DNA of 32,628 nucleotides from Anaerocolumna aminovalerica (GTDB lineage: Bacteria > Bacillota > Clostridia > Lachnospirales > Lachnospiraceae): contig NZ_FOWD01000045.1 of assembly GCF_900115365.1 (NCBI RefSeq), positions 1 through 32,628 on the forward strand. Reading direction: 5' to 3'. The notes under the pieces are model-generated. The model had not been told where the DNA came from and ran no database searches. It saw nothing but the letters and a program-made list of their open reading frames with translations. This document shows positions 1-8,479 of this stretch, in pieces. Position 1 is the stretch's first letter, and the number at the start of each line of letters is the position of its first letter. The translations under genes and the position numbers were made by a program.

Positions 1-4
1 AAAG

Positions 5-167
5 ATTTCAATACAACATCTGTTATTGTTCAATAACCTGGAAATCCAGTTCATCAATCGGATTCGCTTGTATTTCAATACAACATCTGTTATTGTTCAA
101 TGTATGTTTCTGCCATTATAATGCCTCGCTTTCTAAAATTTCAATACAACATCTGTTATTGTTCAAT
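5..167 (-). CRISPR. Leader-proximal end of a type I-B CRISPR array (3 repeats, continues off the left edge)
   Basis: Three identical 30-nt repeats lie at 5-34, 72-101 and 138-167, separated by spacers of 37 nt (35-71) and 36 nt (102-137). Bases 1-4 would belong to the next spacer, so the array is cut by the window edge. Read on the minus strand each repeat ends in ATTGAAAT, the usual form of the 8-nt 5' handle of type I-B crRNAs, which sets the direction of transcription. The cas genes and the leader lie on the upstream side, so 138-167 is the youngest, leader-adjacent repeat. Neither spacer visibly matches anything else in the window. The three copies are identical, consistent with the leader end. 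Confidence 0.97.
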
Positions 168-341
168 CCTAGAAAATAAGCCATTCTATAATTTAATTAT
201 ACCTAATAATCCCTTAATAATCAATGAAATATCATTTTTTTACCAGGCTTTCTAATTAATGCGTGATTTTAAGTAAAACAAGTACAAGTGCCTTATTTTA
301 TGCATATCTCCACTACTTTAGAATTTTGTAGCTTGGTAAAA
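168..341 (-). promoter_or_regulatory. CRISPR leader
   Basis: This AT-rich stretch of about 174 nt lies between the end of cas2 and the first repeat, where a leader belongs. It contains an imperfect inverted repeat whose outer arms are 239-249 (tttaccaggct) and 330-340 (agcttggtaaa), with a second short pair just inside (250-255 and 318-323). It also contains a sigma-A-like promoter pointing into the array, listed separately. No open reading frame of note is present. Leader function in spacer acquisition is inferred from position. Confidence 0.75.
196..224 (-). promoter_or_regulatory. Promoter of the CRISPR array
   Basis: On the minus strand TTGATT (219-224) and a perfect TATAAT (196-201) are separated by exactly 17 nt. 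Transcription would start near 189, about 20 nt before the first repeat at 167, so the pre-crRNA would have only a short untranslated lead. Confidence 0.7.
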
Positions 342-638
342 TTAAATTAATAAGCTTTCACCTGTGTCATATTGCTGATTTCCCAATACTTCTTCTCCAT
401 AAACATTATTATTTTTTAATTTAATGATACATATAAAGTCCTCCTGCATATTAATCACCTTATTAAGTTCATTTTTTAATAGCAATAGATTAGAGGGTGT
501 TACCTCTCCACGAAATACAGATTTTTGATAATGGGACAGATATTTTTTACATATTTTAAAGACTTTTGCAACTCTTTTTTCATTAACATCATAAAAAAGA
601 AAAGCATAATTATAATTATAATTTTCTTTTTTCTTCAT
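342..638 (-). CDS. cas2: CRISPR-associated endonuclease Cas2
   Basis: 98 aa, the usual size for Cas2, the dimer that bridges two Cas1 dimers in the spacer-integration complex. The N-terminal beta strand AFLFYDV (about residues 12-18) carries the conserved aspartate, followed by KRVAKVFKICKKYL as the first helix of the ferredoxin-like fold. The ATG at 638 follows the cas1 stop codon directly, with the ribosome site AAAGGAG inside the end of cas1, so the two are translationally coupled. It is the last cas gene before the leader. The N-terminus is unusually rich in Lys, Asn and Tyr, in keeping with the AT-rich locus. Confidence 0.93.
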   Translation of the reverse strand: MKKKENYNYNYAFLFYDVNEKRVAKVFKICKKYLSHYQKSVFRGEVTPSNLLLLKNELNKVINMQEDFICIIKLKNNNVYGEEVLGNQQYDTGESLLI

Positions 639-1637
639 TTATCGTTTCTCCTTTAGATTAAATGGTTTAAACTCTTGTTCTTCAAGTATACATTTTATTA
701 ATTTGTAACAATCCAATTTAATTGATGTACGATATGTTACCTTTCTTCCTAGTTTCCCATGTGTGAAAGTAGACTCTAATCTTTCTTCAAATGCTTTTAT
801 AAATACATTTCTTCCTTCTTCATTCAATAAGCAATAATTATATTTTTTCTCAAAATGTTTATCAACTTGAAGCCTTCGATTATTTACTAAATCAAATATT
901 GTTCGAAATACTATAACAGGTTTAAAAACTTCACTTATATCTAAACTTAAAGAAAATCTTCTTTCTGCTAATTCATGCAAAAAACTAATTCTTTGATCCA
1001 AATGGGTATTATATATTGCAGATACTGTCTTTCCATATAAAAGCGTATTACCAAAAGATATTAATGCATTAATTGGGTTATCCGGTGGACGTTTTACTCT
1101 TCGATTCATAACAAAATCTTCCGGTAGAATATGCTTAAATTCACTATAAAATCTGCACCATATCTCACCTTCCACTTGAAGAATTTGCTTTATATCATTT
1201 GCTTTTTCTAAATTGTATTTACATTCTTTCGCAAGCCAGTCTATTGTTCCTTTCGTTTCCTTTTTATCATGTTTGTAATAGTGATACAAAACTTCGTAAA
1301 TATTATCTGCTATACCTCCAACAATTGCTTTTGCTATTTCTATACGTTTATTTTTATACGCTTCCACTTGTTTTACTAATAACTTTCCACTGCAATAATG
1401 GTCTCTGGGATAAAAGGTTCCACTGTAGCCTTCGTAATAATTAAAGATATGTAAAATAATATTATTTTGTGCCAGAAAATCTAGTAGCTTTGTATTAAAA
1501 CTTACTTCTGACATACAATATATCTCTTTGGTATTCTCTACCGGTATGTAAACATTCTTATTGTTTTTTCTAAAACATAATGAATTATCTTTTCTACTTA
1601 ATTCACCCATTGACGTAATATATCTTGTACTTCCCAT
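639..1637 (-). CDS. cas1: CRISPR-associated integrase Cas1
   Basis: 332 aa. Cas1 is the metal-dependent integrase that inserts new spacers at the leader end. The N-terminal beta-rich half (RYITSMGELSRKDNSL) and the C-terminal helical catalytic half are both visible. The catalytic region reads NALISFGNTLLYG, then FLHE with the conserved histidine, then SLDISEVFKP with the conserved acidic residues, all about residues 185-240. It lies between cas4 and cas2, the usual I-B adaptation block. The chosen ATG is 9 nt from an AAGGAG site; another ATG 5 nt upstream (1640-1642) is out of frame and opens only a short reading frame. Full length and intact. Confidence 0.95.
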   Translation of the reverse strand: MGSTRYITSMGELSRKDNSLCFRKNNKNVYIPVENTKEIYCMSEVSFNTKLLDFLAQNNIILHIFNYYEGYSGTFYPRDHYCSGKLLVKQVEAYKNKRIEIAKAIVGGIADNIYEVLYHYYKHDKKETKGTIDWLAKECKYNLEKANDIKQILQVEGEIWCRFYSEFKHILPEDFVMNRRVKRPPDNPINALISFGNTLLYGKTVSAIYNTHLDQRISFLHELAERRFSLSLDISEVFKPVIVFRTIFDLVNNRRLQVDKHFEKKYNYCLLNEEGRNVFIKAFEERLESTFTHGKLGRKVTYRTSIKLDCYKLIKCILEEQEFKPFNLKEKR

Positions 1638-1689
1638 GACATACTTCTCCTTGCTCTCCGTTTTATTAGTCCAATATCATTAGCCTTTT

Positions 1690-2181
1690 CTATATAAAAC
1701 AATATTCATAATAAGCACACTTTTTACATTTTGGCAGTTTAACAACCGGCGGAATCTCTGAATTCTGTATTAGTTCTTCTATTTCAACTTCAATTCTATC
1801 CAATTCTTTGACCTTTTCATCATCTAATTCTAAGTATATAATGTTTTTACTTTTATTTTTCTCTACAAATTCTAATTTCCCTTTTTTATAAATCCCCTTA
1901 TTTCTTAATATTTTTAAATACAATAGCACTTGCCATTTTGCTGCCTCAATATCAGCATCAGACTTTTTTATCTCAGTAAGGTACTCGCCTGAAATTTTAT
2001 CAATTTTAATATTATCAATACTTATCTCCGTTTCTTTGTTCTGCTCCTGCTTAATCATATGAATCGATTTTCCTATTTTAACGTCTTCGCTATTATCTTC
2101 CAAATTAACACGATTGCCGTGAAGCCAACATTGCCTCTTGCAATGAAAGTAATAATTTATAAGGGTACCATTTACTTTCAT
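1690..2181 (-). CDS. cas4: Cas4 exonuclease of the adaptation module
   Basis: 163 aa, typical for type I-B Cas4, a RecB-like Fe-S nuclease that trims prespacers and helps select the PAM and orientation during adaptation with Cas1-Cas2. Cysteines near the N-terminus (FHCKRQCWL, Cys14 and Cys18) and three at the C-terminus (CKKCAYYEYC, Cys152, 155 and 161) provide the Fe-S ligands. The RecB-type motif is LTEIKKSD at about residues 69-76, followed by WQVLLYL, the degenerate QxxxY motif. The start has a clean AAGGAGG ribosome site. It sits between cas3 and cas1 in the same transcription unit. Confidence 0.92.
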   Translation of the reverse strand: MKVNGTLINYYFHCKRQCWLHGNRVNLEDNSEDVKIGKSIHMIKQEQNKETEISIDNIKIDKISGEYLTEIKKSDADIEAAKWQVLLYLKILRNKGIYKKGKLEFVEKNKSKNIIYLELDDEKVKELDRIEVEIEELIQNSEIPPVVKLPKCKKCAYYEYCFI

Positions 2182-2199
2182 ATAGACCTCCTTAATTAT

Positions 2200-4764
2200 C
2201 TATGAGAACATATCATTATCTAAACTGTTCCTTATAAACTTTCCATCTTTAAAATACTCATCTGTCTCAGATATATAAAACAAATCTCCAATACGCTTTT
2301 CATATTGTATATTATTATTACTTGTTTTATAGATAAAGTAATTTAAGTCCGTTCTTGCATCAAATAGCTTTACTTTCTTTTCAGTGTATTCCATTTCTTC
2401 ATCTTCCAGGATTTTTATGTAATCATTCCATACAGTTTCTCCATTCAAAATTTCAGTGTCACTTATTGGAATGATCCTACTTAAAAATACACTATATTTA
2501 TATTTATCATCGTCAATTAATCGCATTTTCTCTTCAATTTTTATAAAATTAAGGGTGTTCACTGCGTTTTTTATAAATTCGTCAAATCTAAAGCTATTAT
2601 CTTCTATTGCATTTAATATTCTGTGATAATATACTTCAAAATCCTTGTTTAGTAAAATTTTTCTTACCTCTTCATTTTCAAGTGTAAAGACCTTTTCCTT
2701 CCTTACATCCTGTTTATAAAGAGTGGTGGCAGAATCTTTATTAAAAAAATATACACTTCCTATTTTACCAACATCTTTAAAATGACGATTTATTCTACCT
2801 ATAAATTGTTCTTCTGAATCCAATAGAGATATGTCTTTGTAACCAATATCAGCATCAATATCTACACCGGCTTCAATAACTTGTGTTGCAATCAATATAA
2901 TATCTTTTCTGCTTTTAAAATCTTCAACAATTTGCTTTCTTTCAAAACTTGTATCATCACTGGTAAGAAGCATGATTTTTTTGCCAGGAACAGCACCTTG
3001 CAGTCTATCATAAGCTTCATATGCACTTCTACGATATATGAATTCTACTAAAATATTTATATTCCTCTGTTGTCCTGTTTGGATAATATGCGAAACTACA
3101 TGCTCCATAATATTATCCTGAATATTAATAAGTGAGAAATCAATTTTAACTCTATCCTTAAAAATGGGATTTAAGAAAAACTTATCGCGATCTGTAATTA
3201 AGTTAACTATCTTAGTATCTGTATCCACAAGTCTTCCAAGATTCGGAAGTGTTGCAGACATTATAATGATTTTAATATTTAATATTTTGGCATAGTGATT
3301 TAAGAACGTAATAATTTCTTTCCATATTTCGTTTCGATAACTTTGTATCTCATCAAGTATAATCACACTATTTGCTATTTGGGCTAATGGAAAAAGGGCT
3401 TCCTTATCTCTTCCAAAGAAATAGCGAAACATACTTACGTGTGTTGTCAATACGATTGGATAATGTAAAAATTGTCGGTCCAGTAAGGTTCGAACGTAAT
3501 CAATGTTCTGATTTATAACATCCCCTTCTTCTTCATCGTCTTTCATTACTTTATTCATTGGAATTACAGAATTTATAACTGCGATGTCTTTTTTACATTC
3601 ACTTTCCCCAAATATGTCGTTAATATTGTCAATGTTTTGTTCTATAAGAGTATTAAATGGATAAACGTAAAATATTTTATTCAAGTTAGTTACCTGATCC
3701 AAAAGATGAAACCCCAGGTTAAAACTTACCATGCTTTTACCGGAACCGGTGGGAGCCTCTAAAAAAAATATGTCTTTATCAAGATTATTACATAGGACTT
3801 TTTCCGCATCCAGAAACATTTCATTTCTCAATATATTAATATCGGTAATCCCGTCAAAGCCTTTCCTTTTACCATACTCATTTTTTTCATAGTTTCTAAT
3901 CTTCTTGTATAGAGACGTATTTCTAAAAACTTCTGTAAACTTATATATATTATTGATTTCTCCAAAATGATTTATTGCTGTTTGATTTTTAAATTCAGTT
4001 GTTGCATAGTAATCACATGAAAGCAGTAAAGAAGATAAAAATCTTTCATAGATAACTATATCAATTGATGTTTCCTTATTATTGATTTCTAATTTTTTTA
4101 ATGTTTGTAATGCAAAATCAAAAAGTTTTCTTAATAATTCCATATTACTTATTTTTATTTCTTTTGTATAAATATCTTTGTAAAGAATCTTTTGATCTGT
4201 AATTATTCTTTTACCTTCTCCATCTAAACCAGTTAATTTATTCTGAAACTCTTCAAAACTATCGAAATTACCATGATGTTTCGATATAACATAAGCATTT
4301 AAGAACATAAATACATTCAGTTTGGGACGATCTTTTATTGTTTGGAGTTTGGATATTCTCTCATAAAATTCGTTAATATAAAGAATGGCAGACAGCATAG
4401 AATGGTTTGTTGTGTTACAATCAATAGAATATTTATCTTTAAAAAATAGATTTTTCATCTTAACGTATTGAAAATTACAATTAATCTTTCCCATATCGTG
4501 TAGCGATATAGTATTATAAAACATGTCCCAGAATAATTCTTTCCCTTCGGAACTCATATCAGATAAAAAGCACAATTCAATATTTTGTAATACATGATAT
4601 AATTGCTTTCTCTCCAATATCTTTTCAAGGTATTGTATGCAAAGTTCGGAATGTTCCTGTAAGGTTTCCTCCCTTCCATCCTCCGATAAATGTGCTAATA
4701 TATGCTCATGATTTATTATTAAATTTTGTATTTTTACGGTATGTATTTGTTTAAAATACTGCAT
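2200..4764 (-). CDS. cas3: Cas3 helicase-nuclease (HD domain fused to SF2 helicase)
   Basis: 854 aa from the chosen start. Cas3 is recruited by Cascade bound to target DNA; it nicks and degrades the displaced strand while translocating with ATP. The N-terminal HD nuclease shows QEHSEL, SLHDMGK (the His-Asp pair at about residues 89-90) and a later SKHHG. The helicase part shows Walker A EAPTGSGKS at about 336-344, the Walker B variant ILDEIQ, motif III MSATLP, and motif VI EQFIGRINRH. The frame is open for 15 more codons upstream, but those lie in a dispersed repeat; the ATG at 4764 has the GGAGG site and is preferred. It follows cas5 after a 155-nt gap, unusually large for this operon. Confidence 0.95.
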   Translation of the reverse strand: MQYFKQIHTVKIQNLIINHEHILAHLSEDGREETLQEHSELCIQYLEKILERKQLYHVLQNIELCFLSDMSSEGKELFWDMFYNTISLHDMGKINCNFQYVKMKNLFFKDKYSIDCNTTNHSMLSAILYINEFYERISKLQTIKDRPKLNVFMFLNAYVISKHHGNFDSFEEFQNKLTGLDGEGKRIITDQKILYKDIYTKEIKISNMELLRKLFDFALQTLKKLEINNKETSIDIVIYERFLSSLLLSCDYYATTEFKNQTAINHFGEINNIYKFTEVFRNTSLYKKIRNYEKNEYGKRKGFDGITDINILRNEMFLDAEKVLCNNLDKDIFFLEAPTGSGKSMVSFNLGFHLLDQVTNLNKIFYVYPFNTLIEQNIDNINDIFGESECKKDIAVINSVIPMNKVMKDDEEEGDVINQNIDYVRTLLDRQFLHYPIVLTTHVSMFRYFFGRDKEALFPLAQIANSVIILDEIQSYRNEIWKEIITFLNHYAKILNIKIIIMSATLPNLGRLVDTDTKIVNLITDRDKFFLNPIFKDRVKIDFSLINIQDNIMEHVVSHIIQTGQQRNINILVEFIYRRSAYEAYDRLQGAVPGKKIMLLTSDDTSFERKQIVEDFKSRKDIILIATQVIEAGVDIDADIGYKDISLLDSEEQFIGRINRHFKDVGKIGSVYFFNKDSATTLYKQDVRKEKVFTLENEEVRKILLNKDFEVYYHRILNAIEDNSFRFDEFIKNAVNTLNFIKIEEKMRLIDDDKYKYSVFLSRIIPISDTEILNGETVWNDYIKILEDEEMEYTEKKVKLFDARTDLNYFIYKTSNNNIQYEKRIGDLFYISETDEYFKDGKFIRNSLDNDMFS

Positions 4765-4919
4765 AGTACCCTCCATGCTTTGAAAGCCTGCAAAATTAGG
4801 CGCAAGCATAATTTTAGTATGGAAGTTGTTGCAAAATTGTTGCTTACTGATTTATTTACAGTATTGCAAATTTCAATTTTGCAACATCCTCACATATACT
4901 TACGCCTTGTCAAATCTAT
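4765..4919 (-). repeat. MITE-like dispersed repeat filling the cas5-cas3 gap (copy A)
   Basis: The whole cas5-cas3 gap is unlike the other tight junctions of this operon. Bases 4771-4806 match 11965-12000 at 30 of 36 positions. Internal arms gttgcaaaattg and caattttgcaac can pair, and the outer segments aggcgcaagcata (about 4798) and the complement of tatacttacgcct (about 4906) look like imperfect terminal inverted repeats. The minus-strand end reads AAAGCATGGAGG and provides the cas3 ribosome site. No transposase is present, so it would be non-autonomous. Confidence 0.65.
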
Positions 4920-5693
4920 TTAGAAGAAATATATATTACTGCCACAACATTTTAAAACATCTATCTGACTTTCATTCACATCTTCTTTTAACTCAACTTT
5001 TTTATTGGTATATACAAAATATCTTATAATATATTGATTTGTTTCTTCATCAAGTTCGGCAGGTAATTTCTCTTCATATCTGTAATTTGAATCCGGATTG
5101 TAATCACTGCTCCACAAATCATTTATATCCTCTATTGACATATTAAAATGATCCTTTAAATACAAACTGTTAATTATAATTGGTTCTGATAAATTTATAC
5201 TTTCTCCCTCAAGTATTTGTATCTCACTTATATTTGCCATATGATCATTCTTTCCCAAATAAGGCACAAAGACTGAATGAGAATTAATTATACTTTTACA
5301 AAGTTTATCCGCTGTCTCGCCTTCAATAATCATATAGATATTCCAACTTGGATTTTCCAGCCATTGTTCTTTCACAATTAGATTCCCATCCGTATTAGCG
5401 TATCCTACCGTATTATTAAAGGTTTGTATCTTCTTTGTAAAATAACCATTATGAGCTTGTCCATGTTTATAAGGCTGTATACCGACTTTAATATGTTTCA
5501 GTTTTTCATAAAATTCCGGATATACATCCTTATCTTTTTGCTGACTATATCCACCATAACCCATAATAGCTCCAAAGATACCCAGCAAAGCAATTTTATG
5601 AATGTGGCCATATGTAAAATAATAATAAGTATTTACATCTGGCTTTTTAAAAAAGGCATGATCACCACTTAATTTAAATTTTAATATTTTCAT
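4920..5693 (-). CDS. cas5: Cas5 subunit of type I-B Cascade
   Basis: 257 aa. Cas5 caps the 5' handle of the crRNA in Cascade and contacts the large subunit Cas8b. The N-terminal strand MKILKFKLSGDHAFFKKPD and the glycine-rich loop HKIALLGIFGAIMGYGGY (about residues 32-49) are characteristic of the Cas5 RAMP fold of the I-B (Cas5h) group. It lies between cas7 and cas3, starts with ATG after a GGAG site, and is 58 nt downstream of cas7. Length is normal and no lesion is seen. Confidence 0.9.
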   Translation of the reverse strand: MKILKFKLSGDHAFFKKPDVNTYYYFTYGHIHKIALLGIFGAIMGYGGYSQQKDKDVYPEFYEKLKHIKVGIQPYKHGQAHNGYFTKKIQTFNNTVGYANTDGNLIVKEQWLENPSWNIYMIIEGETADKLCKSIINSHSVFVPYLGKNDHMANISEIQILEGESINLSEPIIINSLYLKDHFNMSIEDINDLWSSDYNPDSNYRYEEKLPAELDEETNQYIIRYFVYTNKKVELKEDVNESQIDVLKCCGSNIYFF

Positions 5694-5751
5694 TTTATCT
5701 CCATTCTGCCAATAAATCTCAGCTTTCCAAAGATATATTTATACTATTTCC

Positions 5752-6705
5752 TTATATTAGCTCTTTCTTGGTAAATAGATTAAATTTTTTCACATTCTTA
5801 ATATCATGTTGAATTTGTAAGGTATGAGGATTATAATAGATTTCCACACATTTAATTCTATCCCACAATGGATTAAGTATATCTCCAATATTAAACTCTA
5901 TTATGCTACAGTCCTCTCCTTTTACAAAATTAATATATTGTGATAAATCTGGTAAGTAAACATCTCGTTCCGTTTCAATGAATACTGCTAATTCATTTTC
6001 ACATCCAATTTTAGCATTGGTATTAAAGGCTGTTGCTGCAACTAAAGCAGTATCTTTAAATTTCTCATAATCTTCTTCTGTATAGCCTTTCGTTACGCCA
6101 AGAGCAACAAACTCGTCATAGGACGTAGGATTAATTACAAATGGGTAGAAATAATGGGCTTCGTCACTTATTATCTTAGTTCCCAGCGTTGTAGCCTTCG
6201 CATCTTCTTTATCTTCTTTATCTTTTTTGTTTTTGTCTGAATCATCTCTAAAAGGTGATAAAATCTGTTGTTCAAAAGCTATACTGTTTTTATATTTATT
6301 CATACCTTGTCCAATCTGTACAGCCCCTGTAATTGAAAGATTATTACCTTTTTCAGCGAATGTTGCTCCAAAGTTTTTAACATCAATGGTGGAAAACAAA
6401 TTTTTAAGCAGTAAAATCTTGTCCTTCCCCTGTTCATCACTTTCCGGAAATAGATAATCGTATCGTTCTGTTAAAGACCTTGGTGTTAGTTCAATTCCTT
6501 CCTTTTTAACTTCCTGCTTAAAGGATTTGATATAAAGCACTTTCTCCCCTTGTTGATTCCACATAATTTTCATTGGATATTTTAATGCCTTATCACTACC
6601 AAATACACTTCCGTCCGAAGTTGATTTTGGATATCCCGTAAAATCTGCATTCCAGTTACTCATTTTTGATACTATTCCTATAACTCCATACACTCGTTTA
6701 TTCAT
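5752..6705 (-). CDS. cas7: Cas7 (Csh2-type) backbone subunit of Cascade
   Basis: 317 aa from the chosen start. Cas7 polymerises along the crRNA spacer to form the backbone. The start NKRVYGVIGIVSKMSNWNAD followed by FTGYP is the hallmark of the Csh2 branch of type I-B, and CENELAVFIETERDVYLPDL follows in the C-terminal part. The frame is open 7 codons further, beginning at the base after the cas8b stop, but the ATG at 6705 has AGGGAGG about 7 nt upstream and begins the conserved sequence, so it is preferred. A charged linker DSDKNKKDKEDKEDAK at about residue 155 probably lies in a surface loop. Confidence 0.94.
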   Translation of the reverse strand: MNKRVYGVIGIVSKMSNWNADFTGYPKSTSDGSVFGSDKALKYPMKIMWNQQGEKVLYIKSFKQEVKKEGIELTPRSLTERYDYLFPESDEQGKDKILLLKNLFSTIDVKNFGATFAEKGNNLSITGAVQIGQGMNKYKNSIAFEQQILSPFRDDSDKNKKDKEDKEDAKATTLGTKIISDEAHYFYPFVINPTSYDEFVALGVTKGYTEEDYEKFKDTALVAATAFNTNAKIGCENELAVFIETERDVYLPDLSQYINFVKGEDCSIIEFNIGDILNPLWDRIKCVEIYYNPHTLQIQHDIKNVKKFNLFTKKELI

Positions 6706-6726
6706 AACAAATTCCTCCCTCATCAT

Positions 6727-7119
6727 TTAATTTTCATTTGTTTTAGTGTTCGTTGACTTAAATATCATACAAGGATGTAAAAAACCTTTTAATAAATTAT
6801 TATTGTCTATTATATTATTGGATACTATATAATCATTTACCATATAATACATATTGTTAAATCTTCTGTTACTAATTATATCGTGATTATATTTATCATA
6901 TAACTTTTTTAGTTCTAACTCAATTTTCTCCGGAGATTTTGCATTCAAAATTGGATTCATTAATGAGTATTTTTTAACATTGGCTTTACTTTTTGTCAGA
7001 AAATAGTTGGCTAATTGACCTGCTGCAAAGTAATATTCTCCATCATTAGAAAACTCTCCCGGCTTATCTAAATCAAGTTTCTTCTCAAATTCTTCTACAT
7101 TAATTTTTGTTTTCTCCAT
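6727..7119 (-). CDS. cas11b: Cas11b small subunit, translated from an internal start within cas8b
   Basis: An in-frame ATG at codon 447 of cas8b (7117-7119) is preceded on the minus strand by GGGGAGGAAAAA, a near-perfect ribosome site with 5-nt spacing, inside coding sequence where such a site is not expected by chance. The product would be 130 aa, beginning MEKTKINVEEFEKKL, mostly helical, which suits a Cascade small subunit. Several type I systems, including I-B, I-C and I-D, are known to make Cas11 by internal initiation within the cas8 or cas10d gene. No separate cas11 gene is present. The site is seen; translation from it is inferred. Confidence 0.8.
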   Translation of the reverse strand: MEKTKINVEEFEKKLDLDKPGEFSNDGEYYFAAGQLANYFLTKSKANVKKYSLMNPILNAKSPEKIELELKKLYDKYNHDIISNRRFNNMYYMVNDYIVSNNIIDNNNLLKGFLHPCMIFKSTNTKTNEN

Positions 7120-8457
7120 TTTTTCCTCCCCTTCAAAATATATTTTTAGAGATGTATACAAATTAAATTGTTCTTTTGCCGTTGGTAAGTAATTATTAAC
7201 TATAGAATTTTTTATTAAATCCAAACAACAAAACTCCAGTGTATTCCATAAAGAATTGTTTATTCCTTTATAAAACCAGTCAAACAAAATTCTTCTTGCA
7301 AGGAGTATATTCCGCCTTATGCAATCGTCATAAATCTTCATATCTTTTGCATCCGTAAAATAGTTCGTTTCTAAAAACTTACGGAAAAAGACTTCGTTGA
7401 TAATTTTTTTAAGCTCTGCTCGGGTATGAATCGTTTTATACTCGATATTAGATTTTTCCAAACGTAATTCATTCTTAATTTCAATTGGCGTGATATGATT
7501 ACTAAAATTAACAACCGTATCAAAATCATGTATTTCTGTTTCCATACCTTTTTGCAGTCTCATAAAATATCCTGTAAAATTTTGTTTAGGTATATCCTGA
7601 CCGGTTAGAGCATATATTCCTTCTTCATCTATATATAGATTTATTTTTCTTTGCTGTACTAAGGTATTCAGATAATCAAAAAACTTCTTTTGTAATAATA
7701 CTTCATCTTGATTTAATAATATTGGTGCAACATTTTTTCTTGTTTTATGCTCAAGATACGGTTTTTTACTATTTAACCCCATGTTATTATTGGGAACTCC
7801 ATAAATGATTCCTTTTATCTTTGTATTATATTTTGCATTATTGTAAATGTTAGTAAGAATATATTTTTCACTTTCTTTTCGATATTCTTCCAAATCGTAA
7901 TAGAAAAATAATTTTACATAGGTTTTATCCTTGCTTAATTTTAAAGAAAACAGATTCTTCTTAACCCATTCTTCAATTTTATTGATTCGGTCAATATCCG
8001 GTTTTCCATACTTATCTTCCAAAGCTGCATATGCTATTTTTAATTGTTTCTTACAATATTTTGTATATGGATTTTTAAAAGTCTCATAATATTTTGTCAA
8101 TACATCTTCTGTGATTTTACCATTAAAAAGATTTTCTTTTTTAATGAATAAGGTTAGATAATTATTACTATGAATGTTCTTATCTGCAATCGCTTTGTTA
8201 GATTCTAAATACTTACTTAAATAATCGGCATATTGTATAAATTTGAAATATGAATTCGTTGTTTCTACTGTTCGTGTTTTTTTATCAACTTTAACGTTAA
8301 TTCGATCAAGCTCTTGAAATCCATCCCTAGTTTCTTCAAGGATAATATAATCACCATCTTCAGGAATGTGGTCCTTCGTAATGTAAAAATCCTGATTATC
8401 TTCTCTGCTTTCAGCCCGATACTCTTTTTCAAATATCTTAACTACTTCTTTTAACAC
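6727..8457 (-). CDS. cas8b: Cas8b (Csh1-type) large subunit of Cascade
   Basis: 576 aa. Cas8b is the large subunit that recognises the PAM and recruits Cas3. Assignment rests on its position between cas6 and cas7, its length, the Csh1-like N-terminus, and the middle segment GIIYGVPNNNMGLNSKKPY and LEHKTRKNVAPILL typical of the TM1802/Csh1 family. The start is GTG, 9 nt after AGGAGGTG and 22 nt past cas6. The C-terminal 130 codons also form an independent reading frame with their own ribosome site, listed as Cas11b. The protein is very rich in Lys, Asn, Tyr and Ile. Confidence 0.92.
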   Translation of the reverse strand: MLKEVVKIFEKEYRAESREDNQDFYITKDHIPEDGDYIILEETRDGFQELDRINVKVDKKTRTVETTNSYFKFIQYADYLSKYLESNKAIADKNIHSNNYLTLFIKKENLFNGKITEDVLTKYYETFKNPYTKYCKKQLKIAYAALEDKYGKPDIDRINKIEEWVKKNLFSLKLSKDKTYVKLFFYYDLEEYRKESEKYILTNIYNNAKYNTKIKGIIYGVPNNNMGLNSKKPYLEHKTRKNVAPILLNQDEVLLQKKFFDYLNTLVQQRKINLYIDEEGIYALTGQDIPKQNFTGYFMRLQKGMETEIHDFDTVVNFSNHITPIEIKNELRLEKSNIEYKTIHTRAELKKIINEVFFRKFLETNYFTDAKDMKIYDDCIRRNILLARRILFDWFYKGINNSLWNTLEFCCLDLIKNSIVNNYLPTAKEQFNLYTSLKIYFEGEEKMEKTKINVEEFEKKLDLDKPGEFSNDGEYYFAAGQLANYFLTKSKANVKKYSLMNPILNAKSPEKIELELKKLYDKYNHDIISNRRFNNMYYMVNDYIVSNNIIDNNNLLKGFLHPCMIFKSTNTKTNEN

Positions 8458-8479
8458 TGCTTTATCACCTCCTGTTCAC

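Noticed and set aside
1199-1444. Plus-strand frame rich in Leu and Tyr
   Set aside because: It is antisense to the well-supported cas1 gene and reflects AT-rich composition.
4726-5029. Two overlapping plus-strand frames across the cas5-cas3 gap
   Set aside because: They lack ribosome sites, resemble no known protein and lie over the inserted repeat and the ends of cas genes.
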